Assembly (NCBI GenBank): GCA_964400875.1
Contig: CAYNWK010000069.1
Location: forward strand, 1-22,279
Direction of reading: 5' to 3'
DNA from: CAYNWK01 sp964400875
GTDB lineage: Bacteria > Chloroflexota > Anaerolineae > Anaerolineales > UBA4823
Length of the DNA: 22,279 nt
Under the pieces are notes generated by a model. The model did no database searches and was not told where the DNA came from. It saw nothing but the letters and a program-made list of their open reading frames with translations. The position numbers and the translations under genes are program-made. Every line of letters begins with the position of its first letter. The stretch's first letter is position 1. Positions 1 to 6,448 of the stretch are shown here, one piece after another.

Positions 1-821
1 ACGCGCACGTCCACGGCTTCGCTGCGCCCCTTGAGCTGCAGCCGGCGGGATTCTACGCCGTCCCGGGCATCCTCCCCGAAAGCAGCTCGATAAGACTGCT
101 CGCTGATGATCACCTCGCCAATCGCCGCCTGGGAACCGATGCGGGCGGCGGTGTTGGCTGCATCGCCGAGCACGGAGATATCCGTTAAACTACCCGATGA
201 ACCCACCGCGCCCACGAAGGCCACACCGGTGTGCACGCCGATACCGAGCGGCACCCAGGGTCCGGAGGGATCCGCGTGGCCCGTCTCTTTAAGGACCTCG
301 ACAGCTGCGTCCACGGCTACCCGGGCGTGCTCCTGACCGGCGAAGCCGGGGACAAACAAGCCGGTCACCTCGTCCCCGATCATTTTCTCGATCAAGGCGT
401 TGCGTTGGATGAGAACGTCGGTTACTACCTGGTAGAAACGGTTGATCAGCTGGCTGAACTCGGTCGAATTCATGCCCTCCGCCAGGGTGGTCGAGCCGCG
501 TATGTCGGCGAAGAGCATGGATAGCTCGATCTCGGCGCCTCCCTGGTGGACATCGGCGAATTTTTCACAAATGTTGCACAGGTGCGGGTTCAGTTTTGAG
601 CGGCTCCGGCCCAAGGTTAGACGGACCAGGGCTCCGCCAATGCCCTCAAACGGCGCTTTACAAACCTGGCAGCGCGGGTCTTTGGGCAGCAATCCCAAGA
701 CCCTGCGCAGGTCCTGGAATTTGTACCAGTAGAATTCCGAATAGTCGGGAGGCTCCCCGGTGGTCAGGTAGGTTCGCCAGGCCTCGGATACAGGATCCTC
801 ATTTCCTGATTCCTGCGACAT
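1..821 (-). CDS. Class III adenylate/guanylate cyclase with N-terminal double-CxxC region (C-terminus cut by window edge)
   Basis: Class III cyclases make cAMP or cGMP from ATP or GTP with two metal-binding aspartates. The reading frame is open from an ATG at 821 to the window edge, giving about 273 residues. Residues 51-85 carry CQVC and CNIC, two CxxC pairs that probably bind zinc. The cyclase domain begins near residue 98 with FADIRGST (Asp106, first metal ligand), followed by KMIGDEVTGLF (Asp150, second metal ligand) and a conserved VHTGVAFVGAVG. GGAGG lies six bases before the ATG. The gene starts 18 bp after map and is probably co-transcribed with it. No membrane segment is seen, so it is likely cytosolic. 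Substrate (ATP or GTP) cannot be decided, partly because the C-terminal part is missing. Confidence 0.9.
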   Translation of the reverse strand, partial: MSQESGNEDPVSEAWRTYLTTGEPPDYSEFYWYKFQDLRRVLGLLPKDPRCQVCKAPFEGIGGALVRLTLGRSRSKLNPHLCNICEKFADVHQGGAEIELSMLFADIRGSTTLAEGMNSTEFSQLINRFYQVVTDVLIQRNALIEKMIGDEVTGLFVPGFAGQEHARVAVDAAVEVLKETGHADPSGPWVPLGIGVHTGVAFVGAVGSSGSLTDISVLGDAANTAARIGSQAAIGEVIISEQSYRAAFGEDARDGVESRRLQLKGRSEAVDVR

Positions 822-839
822 GCAATCCCTCCAAACGGA

Positions 840-1586
840 TCAAACTTGCGTGACAATAATCGGGCTGCCCTCGGTAACCACGATGGTATGTTCGTACTGC
901 GCCATCAGGCTGCCATCCGGAGAGCTCAGCGTCCAGCCATCCGCGCCTTCGACGACCCTTCCGGCACCGGTGCTCAGGAAGGGCTCGATGGTGAAGACCA
1001 TGCCTTTGCGCATCCGGCGGCGGTCGCGCGGCTCGTAATAGTTCAAGACCGCGCGCGGGTCCTCGTGCAAGTGACGCCCGACACCGTGGCCGGTCAGTTC
1101 GGTCACAACGGAAAATCCACAACGCCCCGCTTCAACCTCCACGGCCCGTCCGATGCGGTTCATCTTGTCCCCAGCCCGGGCGGCGCCGATTCCGCTCTGC
1201 AGCGCACGCCGGGTGCAGGTGAGCAAGCGCTCCTGGAGGGGCGTGGTCGGCGGGACCGGAAAGGAGGCGCCGGTATCGGCGAAGTAGCCGTCGAGCTCGG
1301 CGGAGACGTCGATATTGACCAGATCGCCGGCCTGGATCACGCGCTCTCCCGGGACACCGTGCGCGGCTTCCTCGTTAACGCTGATGCAGGTAACGCCGGG
1401 ATAATTGTAGATCAACTGGGGCGCCGAACGCGCCCCATGTTTCTCGAGGTAGGCCTCGCCAATGGCGTCCAATTCACCGGTAGTGATCCCCGGCTGGAGC
1501 TTTTCGGCCATGGCCTGCACCGTTAATGCAACGATGCGCCCGATGCGGGCGAGCATTTCGAGGTCCTCGTTCGTGTCGATGGTCAT
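840..1586 (-). CDS. map: Methionine aminopeptidase, type I
   Basis: Removes the N-terminal methionine from new proteins in the cytosol. The 248-residue protein has the usual type I length and the full set of dinuclear metal ligands: Asp93 (NIDVSAELDG), Asp104 (YFADTG), His167 (LTGHGVGRHLHEDP), Glu201 (MVFTIEPF) and Glu232 (QYEHTIVV). His76 in AAHGVPG is the usual active-site histidine. The spacing matches E. coli MetAP (D97, D108, H171, E204, E235) almost exactly. A strong AGGAGAGAGG ribosome-binding site precedes the ATG. It lies 19 bp after the methyltransferase gene and 18 bp before the cyclase gene, which suggests one operon. It is not next to ribosomal protein genes as a housekeeping map often is, so it may be a second copy. 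Confidence 0.95.
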   Translation of the reverse strand: MTIDTNEDLEMLARIGRIVALTVQAMAEKLQPGITTGELDAIGEAYLEKHGARSAPQLIYNYPGVTCISVNEEAAHGVPGERVIQAGDLVNIDVSAELDGYFADTGASFPVPPTTPLQERLLTCTRRALQSGIGAARAGDKMNRIGRAVEVEAGRCGFSVVTELTGHGVGRHLHEDPRAVLNYYEPRDRRRMRKGMVFTIEPFLSTGAGRVVEGADGWTLSSPDGSLMAQYEHTIVVTEGSPIIVTQV

Positions 1587-1605
1587 TTAGACCTCTCTCC
1601 TGATG

Positions 1606-2355
1606 TCATGCGGAAATGCGCCCGATGCGAAAATACAGCGGCCATTTTACCAATCTCGATTGGTCTTCGTCGCCCCAGGCGTCCCGCAGTTCGGGCAGTA
1701 TTTCGTCCAGGGGGTTCCGGCCTTGAGAGGCTAGAAAGCGCTGGGTCGCCGACCAGCTGGCCAGGAAGCCGACGATTTCCGACAAGGTCCACTCGGTTTC
1801 CATGTCAAAGGCCGGCGGGTCGATCTCTTCAAAGGGAAAGGGCAAGGTGTGGTAACGTTCGTCCAAGTAGTGGAAACCCTCCGGCCAGTAACCCGCCAGG
1901 GTAACCTGGTAATACTTCTGCAAGACATCATCGATCGAAAGCGCAATGGAAGGCAGATGGTAAGTCCAGGCGGCGAGAACGGCTCCGGGCTTGCCAACCC
2001 GGCGCACCTCAGCGTAAAAGGGTTGGAAATCGAACCAGTGCAGGGCGACTCCGACGGTGATCAAATCCACCGAGTCCGTGAGCATGGAAGTCTTTTCGGA
2101 CTGTTCCACCCGGTACTGCACCTTGGGGTGGGGGAAGGCATTCTGGATTTGTTCGGCGCTGGCGTCCGTGGCGATGACCTGATGGAAATGCCGGGCAAGC
2201 TGCAGCGCGACCTGGCCGTTGCCGGTGCCGGAATCCCAGGCTAGATCGCGGGCCGGGACCAGACCAGCCAGGTAATCGAACACAGCCTCCGGATATGTGG
2301 GCCGGTGTTCGGCGTACAGGCGCGCTTGTTTGGAAAAATGATCTTTGAAACTCAT
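1606..2355 (-). CDS. Class I SAM-dependent methyltransferase
   Basis: Transfers a methyl group from S-adenosylmethionine to an unidentified small acceptor. Motif I is LAWDSGTGNGQVA near residues 37-50, followed by an acidic end of strand 2 (VIATDAS) and the post-motif region VDLITVGVALHWFDF. The overall pattern (HFSKQARLYAEHRPTYPE at the N-terminus, ALHWFD in the middle) is that of the Methyltransf_11 / yeast Tmt1-like group, which methylates carboxyl groups of small acids; this is only a family resemblance. ATG 2355 was chosen over an in-frame TTG one codon upstream. No clear Shine-Dalgarno sequence precedes either. It is the first gene of the apparent methyltransferase-map-cyclase operon. 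Confidence 0.85.
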   Translation of the reverse strand: MSFKDHFSKQARLYAEHRPTYPEAVFDYLAGLVPARDLAWDSGTGNGQVALQLARHFHQVIATDASAEQIQNAFPHPKVQYRVEQSEKTSMLTDSVDLITVGVALHWFDFQPFYAEVRRVGKPGAVLAAWTYHLPSIALSIDDVLQKYYQVTLAGYWPEGFHYLDERYHTLPFPFEEIDPPAFDMETEWTLSEIVGFLASWSATQRFLASQGRNPLDEILPELRDAWGDEDQSRLVKWPLYFRIGRISA

Positions 2356-2390
2356 CAAATTGGTTTGGTTCGGTGATGAATCAAACGACC

Positions 2391-2417
2391 TCGGATGAAC
2401 GATTATACATCATCCGA
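2391..2417 (-). promoter_or_regulatory. Candidate promoter -10 box inside an 8-bp dyad (possible operator)
   Basis: A perfect TATAAT on the minus strand (2407-2402) lies about 45 bases upstream of the methyltransferase ATG. It is framed by the inverted repeat TCGGATGA (2391-2398) and TCATCCGA (2410-2417), separated by 11 bases. The only -35 candidate, TTGGGG at 2432-2427, gives a long 19-bp spacer. A dyad covering the -10 box and the probable start site is what a repressor or activator operator would look like. The binding protein is unknown and chance is possible. Confidence 0.35.
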
Positions 2418-2468
2418 TCCTTTCGCCCCCAAAAAGCCAAGCAGAGCCGAACCCGGGTTAAAACTTGA

Positions 2469-2556
2469 AGGACTTACGAACTTGGGGGGTAAGGGATGTT
2501 TTGGCGGGCACAGCCCGCCAAAACATCCCGATTCCCTTGTGAACTGCGTAACTTCG
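2469..2556. mobile_element. MITE-like hairpin element, copy A
   Basis: An 88-bp element beginning AGGACTTACGAACTTG and ending GAACTGCGTAACTTCG, so that its ends form an imperfect terminal inverted repeat around TTACG. The core is a 17-bp perfect stem (2493-2509 with 2513-2529) closed by a 3-base loop. The direct repeat AACTTG occurs on both sides (2462-2467 and 2557-2562), as expected of a target-site duplication. A second copy lies at 2967-3058. It encodes no protein, so it would have to be moved by a transposase elsewhere. Lying downstream of the small membrane protein gene, it could also act on transcript 3' ends, but no T-run follows the stem. Confidence 0.7.
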
Positions 2557-2576
2557 AACTTGTTTGGTCTGGCGAT

Positions 2577-2945
2577 CTACGTTCTAAGCCACCAGCCGAG
2601 AACTGAGCCGGGGATCAGCAGCCCCAGGAAAACCAGGTGATACCACAAGGGCATGAGATTCCAGGCGCTGCGCTGGACCAAGATCCCGACGATGAGCAGG
2701 ATCACACCTAGGATCAGGCCTGGTGTGATGCTGGGATCCTGGGCGATTACGGTTGTGAGATATCCCGAAGCCACTGAAGCGATCACGCTTAAAACCAACA
2801 AGGCGAGCAAGACTCCCGCACCGCGCACCTCGCCTTGCTCGTCAACCGCTCCAGGGAAGAGCCTGAGGATTAAGGGATTGCCTCCCAGCCAGATGACGCT
2901 CCAGAGCACAAATCCGACCACGATGCCTAGAATTATCCGAAACAT
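2577..2945 (-). CDS. Small four-helix integral membrane protein, unknown function
   Basis: A 122-residue, very hydrophobic protein with four predicted membrane segments at about residues 2-22, 42-63, 73-92 and 99-119, joined by short loops. The charged stretch VDEQGEVRG sits in the first loop. No catalytic motif or family is recognised. A good AGGAGG ribosome-binding site precedes the ATG by four bases, which supports a real gene. It stands alone between the two MITE-like copies, with no close partner gene, so the context says nothing about its role. Confidence 0.75.
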   Translation of the reverse strand: MFRIILGIVVGFVLWSVIWLGGNPLILRLFPGAVDEQGEVRGAGVLLALLVLSVIASVASGYLTTVIAQDPSITPGLILGVILLIVGILVQRSAWNLMPLWYHLVFLGLLIPGSVLGWWLRT

Positions 2946-2966
2946 TTACCCTCCTGCAATGAATAT

Positions 2967-3058
2967 AGGACTTACGCACTTGGGGGAGAGTTGAGGTTGT
3001 TTTGGCGGGCACAACCCGCCAAAACAACCTCGATTCCCTCGTGAACTGCGTAACTTCT
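2967..3058. mobile_element. MITE-like hairpin element, copy B
   Basis: A 92-bp relative of the element at 2469-2556. It begins AGGACTTACGCACTTG and ends GAACTGCGTAACTTCT, giving terminal inverted repeats that match at 12 of 16 positions. The core stem is 17 bp (2993-3009 with 3015-3031) around the loop CACAA. The direct repeat AATAT, extendable to AATATAG, lies on both sides (2962-2968 and 3059-3065) and differs from the flanks of copy A, so the copies look like separate insertions. This copy lies just upstream of the membrane protein gene and may separate it from its original promoter. Confidence 0.7.
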
Positions 3059-3067
3059 AATATAGAT

Positions 3068-3103
3068 AAGCGGGCTAAAATTTGTCGCCATTTTAGCCCG
3101 CTT
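3068..3103 (-). terminator. Terminator-like hairpin downstream of the AraC-family gene
   Basis: A perfect 14-bp stem, AAGCGGGCTAAAAT (3068-3081) with ATTTTAGCCCGCTT (3090-3103), closed by an 8-base loop. It lies 24 bases beyond the stop codon of the regulator gene. The tract that follows on the minus strand is AT-rich but has no long T-run, so termination may be inefficient. Confidence 0.5.
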
Positions 3104-3126
3104 GCCCGTATGTGTATTGTAAAAAA

Positions 3127-3966
3127 TTAACCTAAGGGCACGAAATTGACCGCCACGTCTTGCTGGTCTTCGGCAGGATAATATTCACTCAGATACCCCC
3201 GGTACTCCCCGGGGGTCAGGCTGGCGAATTCGTAAAACTCTTTGATGAAGTGGGCCTGATCGTAATACTCGTTTTGCAAGGCGACTTCGCTCCAGCTCAT
3301 AGACTTAGAGAAATCGATGCTGTGCAGCATGTGATTGAAGCGCACTATACGGGCGAATTGCTTGGGCCTCAGACCAACCTTTTGTTTGAACTGGTCGATC
3401 AGGTGTTTGTGGCTGATGTCCAAGGCAGCGCTAACCTCCTGGATGGGCATGTGCCCGCGGGAGCGCTGAATCTGGCGAGCCGCTTCCAGGACAACGTCGA
3501 GCGGCTGGCGGGGTTCCTGGAGGTAGGCGCACAGGGCTTTGACGAGCAGACCATAACGTTCAACCGGAGATTCTACTTCCCAGATGCGCTCGCGCAGCTC
3601 GTGGATCGATCTACCCCAGATCAGATCCAGGGGCACGACCATGTCAGTGAGCTCGTCAATGGGGAACGGGAAGAGGGCTGCTGCGCCGCCGGGTTTGAAG
3701 CGCGCGCCGATCATGTGGCTGTCCTGGGACTCGAGCAGGATCGCTCCGGTCTGATGACCGGCGATCCAGGCATCCTGGTGCCGTTCGCTGCATCGGGAAT
3801 CTCCCCGGTCGATGACCTGGTGAGGCGCGCCCAGATTGATCATCAGCTCGATGGTCCCGGTGGGCAGGATCAGCTCGCGAGAGTAGTCCAGGGGTAAATC
3901 CTGATACCAGATGCATTCAATGTATTGGGAGAGCGGGTAAGGGGGAGTAAAGATCGCTTGGGTCAT
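3127..3966 (-). CDS. AraC-family transcriptional regulator
   Basis: A 279-residue DNA-binding regulator. The N-terminal half (about 1-140) resembles the DUF6597-type domain found ahead of AraC helix-turn-helix domains, with a typical ILPTGTIELMINLG segment and RFKPGGAAALFPFP. The C-terminal part (about 170-265) carries the two AraC helix-turn-helix motifs: IQEVSAALDISHKHLIDQFK, then WSEVALQNEYYDQAHFIKEF followed by LTPGEYR. ATG 3966 (MTQAIFTPP) was chosen over an in-frame GTG at 4044, whose 26 extra residues do not look like the family. A TATAAT box only nine bases before the ATG suggests a leaderless transcript. No target is evident from the neighbours. Confidence 0.88.
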   Translation of the reverse strand: MTQAIFTPPYPLSQYIECIWYQDLPLDYSRELILPTGTIELMINLGAPHQVIDRGDSRCSERHQDAWIAGHQTGAILLESQDSHMIGARFKPGGAAALFPFPIDELTDMVVPLDLIWGRSIHELRERIWEVESPVERYGLLVKALCAYLQEPRQPLDVVLEAARQIQRSRGHMPIQEVSAALDISHKHLIDQFKQKVGLRPKQFARIVRFNHMLHSIDFSKSMSWSEVALQNEYYDQAHFIKEFYEFASLTPGEYRGYLSEYYPAEDQQDVAVNFVPLG

Positions 3967-3975
3967 ACGACGGCT

Positions 3976-3981
3976 ATTATA
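3976..3981 (-). promoter_or_regulatory. -10 box for the AraC-family gene
   Basis: A perfect TATAAT on the minus strand ends nine bases before ATG 3966. A transcript starting about seven bases downstream would begin at or just before the ATG, so the mRNA would be almost leaderless. This agrees with the lack of a Shine-Dalgarno sequence. No good -35 box is seen at 16-18 bp. Confidence 0.35.
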
Positions 3982-4027
3982 CAACAGCGGCAGTCCGGCA
4001 AACCGCCCGCATTCTGCTTCCGAAATT

Positions 4028-4057
4028 AAAAAAAACCGCCCCACGTCTGCGTGGAGC
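4028..4057 (-). terminator. Rho-independent terminator of the aminopropyltransferase-like gene
   Basis: On the minus strand the stem GCTCCACG (4057-4050), loop CAGA and CGTGGGGC (4045-4038) pair over 8 bp with one G-U pair. GG and a run of eight T follow (4035-4028 read as T). It lies 27 bases past the stop codon at 4084, in the right orientation for that gene. Confidence 0.8.
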
Positions 4058-4083
4058 TGTTTTCAGGATGATGAAAAAACAGC

Positions 4084-6153
4084 CTAATCGCCAGGGGCCA
4101 GGCCGAACCTGCGCTGCTGATACAGCTGGTAGAAGAAGACGAAGGCCAGCAGGTAGAAGGCTCCGGCGATGATCACCAGGTTCTGGTATCCGAAGTAAAG
4201 CGAGAGGTATTCCACAGCGCCGCCGACCATGGTGCCCAAAAGATTGGCCCCAAAGGAGATATCGGCTTGCTGCGTATCGCGGAAGGTCGTGCTGTAGATC
4301 AGGTTGGCGAAGAAGATCGGCGAAAACAAAAAAGCTGTCGCCAGGATGTACTGAAGCATGAGGTCATCCACGAGCAAGGTCTTGAGCGGAATTGCATAAT
4401 TGAGCAGTAAAGCCAGGAAGAGCAGCAGATACAGGAGCCACATACGCGTAAACCGGTAACGCGCCGCCAGGGCGTTGGCCAACAGCACGACGAGCAAGAT
4501 GCCGAAGAAGACCAAAGAGTTGACGATCCAGGTGGAGCCAAACAAGAGCAGGAACTGGACGATGCTTTTAACCTCCAGCAGGGTGAACGCCGCGCCCATG
4601 AAGAAGAAAGGCAGACCGTGCTGGCGGATAGCGCCTTTGGGCGCCAGACGTTGGATGAAAAAGAAAGAAGCCAGCAGGATGAAACCCAGGGTCAGCGAGT
4701 ACTGGCCGGGCAGCCCGGGTTCTCGCAGGTAAAGGAAAGGCCAATCGTCCGTCGCCGGGGTCAAGCCGGAAGAGGGCAGCTTGAAGAAGCCTGCCTGGTT
4801 ATGGTCGATCTCGGCAGCTTTGGGACCGGCGAAGATGGTGGCGAAGGCGAAATATTCGTAATTGGGGTCGGACATGCGGTGGTACAGCGGCTGTTGGCCG
4901 AAAACGCGCTGGGCCATGGAGCCGATCTTGCCCACCAGCCAGTCGTAGCGGTAGTAGTTATAGAGTACGAAAAGCCCGTCCGGGGCCAGATGATCCGCGA
5001 CGCTCTGGAAGGATTCCTCGGTGAACAAATAGCTTTCCAGGCGCAAGTTACTGCTGTTGGTCGCCAGGACCAGCGAATCCGGCAGGGCGAAGATGATTAA
5101 GTCGTACTGCCGGTCTACCTTCTTGAGAAAGGAGCGGGCGTCGTCGTTGTACACCGTCACGTGCGGGCTGGCGTAGGGATCTTCCGGGTGGTAGCGCCGA
5201 CCCAACTCAATGATGTGCTTGTCAATCTCGACCGCGTCGACCTGTTCGACGCCGTTCGCCAGGGCGAAGGCTACGTCGTTGCCGCCTCCTGAACCGATCA
5301 CCAGCGCGTTACGGTATGCTGGTGTTTCGGCAAACACCGTATAGGGCAGGTTGTAAAACGGCTCGCTTTCCTCGAAGTTGGTCAAGGCCTGGTGAGCAAC
5401 CCCGTTGGCGTGCAGCACGTAGCGATCCGCCGGATTGGATGAGGAGCCCAGGCGCACTCGCTGGGCTGTCTCTCCGTCGACTGAGAGCATGTTCAGCCGG
5501 TAGTAAGGCGACCATATGTTGGCGAAGGCGTAGTCGCTGCTGGCGATCACCGCCACCAGTCCCAAAGCCAGCAAAACGTTGGGGCCGAAGGAGCGCTCCG
5601 CGGGAAGCAAAACGATGAGGAAGGATACAGCGACCAGAAACCATACCCAGGAGGGCAGCGAAAAATAGCTCATCGCCGTAAAGCCGGCGATGCCTGCCAG
5701 GCTGCCTAGAATGTTGAGGTTGTAGGCTCGCAGCGGAGCGAACTGGGTCAGCAGATGGCCCAGATCGTGAGAGAGGAAGGTAAAGATGGCGGTGACGCCG
5801 ATGAAGATCAGCGGCAGAAGCACGTATGCTGGCAAGCGGACGGCAGCTTCGCTGGTGGTGAAAAAGACGAAATTTTCGTAGTTCGGGTCTACCTGGGCGC
5901 GCGTGAACAGGATCACCGTGAAGAAGAGGAACATCGCCAGTGGGGCTTTGCTGAACAGACGGTAAGGCTTTTGAGAGATCAAAGTCCCGGCGCCAATTCC
6001 CAGCAGGGCGCCCAGCAACACTAAATTGGTGAAGTAGCCCAGGTAAAGCACATAAGAGGACAGCCAGCGGATGCAGACCAGTTCAAAGAAGAGGATCAGA
6101 AAACTGAGCGCAAATAGCCGGGCAGAGGCAGATTTCAAGTGCAAATTAACCAT
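4084..6153 (-). CDS. Membrane-embedded spermidine-synthase-like protein
   Basis: A 689-residue polytopic protein. About seven hydrophobic segments occupy residues 10-205, a soluble aminopropyltransferase-type Rossmann domain about 215-470, and a second block of hydrophobic segments about 480-680. The soluble domain has ALVIGSGGGNDVAF (nucleotide-binding loop, 284-296), AVEID and VYNDDARSFL, as in spermidine synthases. The usual catalytic stretch [I/V]D-x-x-D reads FALPDS (355-360): the first Asp is Ala and the second (359) is kept. The reaction is therefore uncertain; such fusions are usually only called spermidine synthase by similarity. ATG 6153 was chosen; an upstream in-frame TTG at 6225 would add a polar 24-residue leader before the first helix. 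It is transcribed alone and has its own terminator. Confidence 0.85.
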   Translation of the reverse strand: MVNLHLKSASARLFALSFLILFFELVCIRWLSSYVLYLGYFTNLVLLGALLGIGAGTLISQKPYRLFSKAPLAMFLFFTVILFTRAQVDPNYENFVFFTTSEAAVRLPAYVLLPLIFIGVTAIFTFLSHDLGHLLTQFAPLRAYNLNILGSLAGIAGFTAMSYFSLPSWVWFLVAVSFLIVLLPAERSFGPNVLLALGLVAVIASSDYAFANIWSPYYRLNMLSVDGETAQRVRLGSSSNPADRYVLHANGVAHQALTNFEESEPFYNLPYTVFAETPAYRNALVIGSGGGNDVAFALANGVEQVDAVEIDKHIIELGRRYHPEDPYASPHVTVYNDDARSFLKKVDRQYDLIIFALPDSLVLATNSSNLRLESYLFTEESFQSVADHLAPDGLFVLYNYYRYDWLVGKIGSMAQRVFGQQPLYHRMSDPNYEYFAFATIFAGPKAAEIDHNQAGFFKLPSSGLTPATDDWPFLYLREPGLPGQYSLTLGFILLASFFFIQRLAPKGAIRQHGLPFFFMGAAFTLLEVKSIVQFLLLFGSTWIVNSLVFFGILLVVLLANALAARYRFTRMWLLYLLLFLALLLNYAIPLKTLLVDDLMLQYILATAFLFSPIFFANLIYSTTFRDTQQADISFGANLLGTMVGGAVEYLSLYFGYQNLVIIAGAFYLLAFVFFYQLYQQRRFGLAPGD

Positions 6154-6283
6154 TTGAAACACCACAAGATAAGTTGGACGGGAATGGTTACATTTTAACC
6201 AACCTGTAGGAAGATGGCTTTTCAATTGTGCAAAATATTGCGCGGGCTGTAACTCTTACGCAAGATTTCGTTAATAAGTTTCA

Positions 6284-6312
6284 TTTAAACTAGGGTCAAC
6301 CAAGCTTATAAT
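6284..6312 (+). promoter_or_regulatory. Candidate sigma-70-type promoter of the molybdopterin oxidoreductase
   Basis: TTTAAA at 6284-6289 (4 of 6 to the -35 consensus) is followed after 17 bases by a perfect TATAAT at 6307-6312. Transcription would start near 6319, giving a leader of about 130 bases before the ATG at 6449. Confidence 0.45.
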
Positions 6313-6332
6313 CAGGGTGATCAGCCTAACGA

Positions 6333-6383
6333 GCCAATCTTGTTGGCGGGAGGGAAGGGTTGTCGGGGCGACCTCGATCAACC
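6333..6383 (+). promoter_or_regulatory. Two tandem RNA hairpins in the 5' leader of the molybdopterin oxidoreductase
   Basis: Hairpin 1 is GCCAA (6333-6337), loop TCTTG, TTGGC (6343-6347). Hairpin 2 is GGTTG-TCGGGG (6358-6368), loop CGA, then CCTCGA-CAACC (6372-6383) with one bulged T at 6378: 11 pairs including one G-U. GGGA and GGGAAG motifs lie on both sides of hairpin 2. A short frame, ATGCGT... at 6408-6437, ends in TAA overlapping the ribosome-binding site of the main gene. The leader could be a cis-regulatory RNA. I could not assign it to a known riboswitch class, including the Moco class that would fit the enzyme. Confidence 0.35.
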
Positions 6384-6448
6384 GGGAAGAGGCGAGTTCC
6401 ACACACCATGCGTTTACCCAGCCAGAAAGCATGCTAAGGAGGACTTAA

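Noticed and set aside
846..1526. Long plus-strand open frame opposite map
   Set aside because: It is antisense to a clear gene with all catalytic residues, and its product is low-complexity and unlike any family.
3160..3897. Long plus-strand open frame opposite the AraC-family gene
   Set aside because: It mirrors the codon pattern of the real gene and has no ribosome-binding site or recognisable domain.
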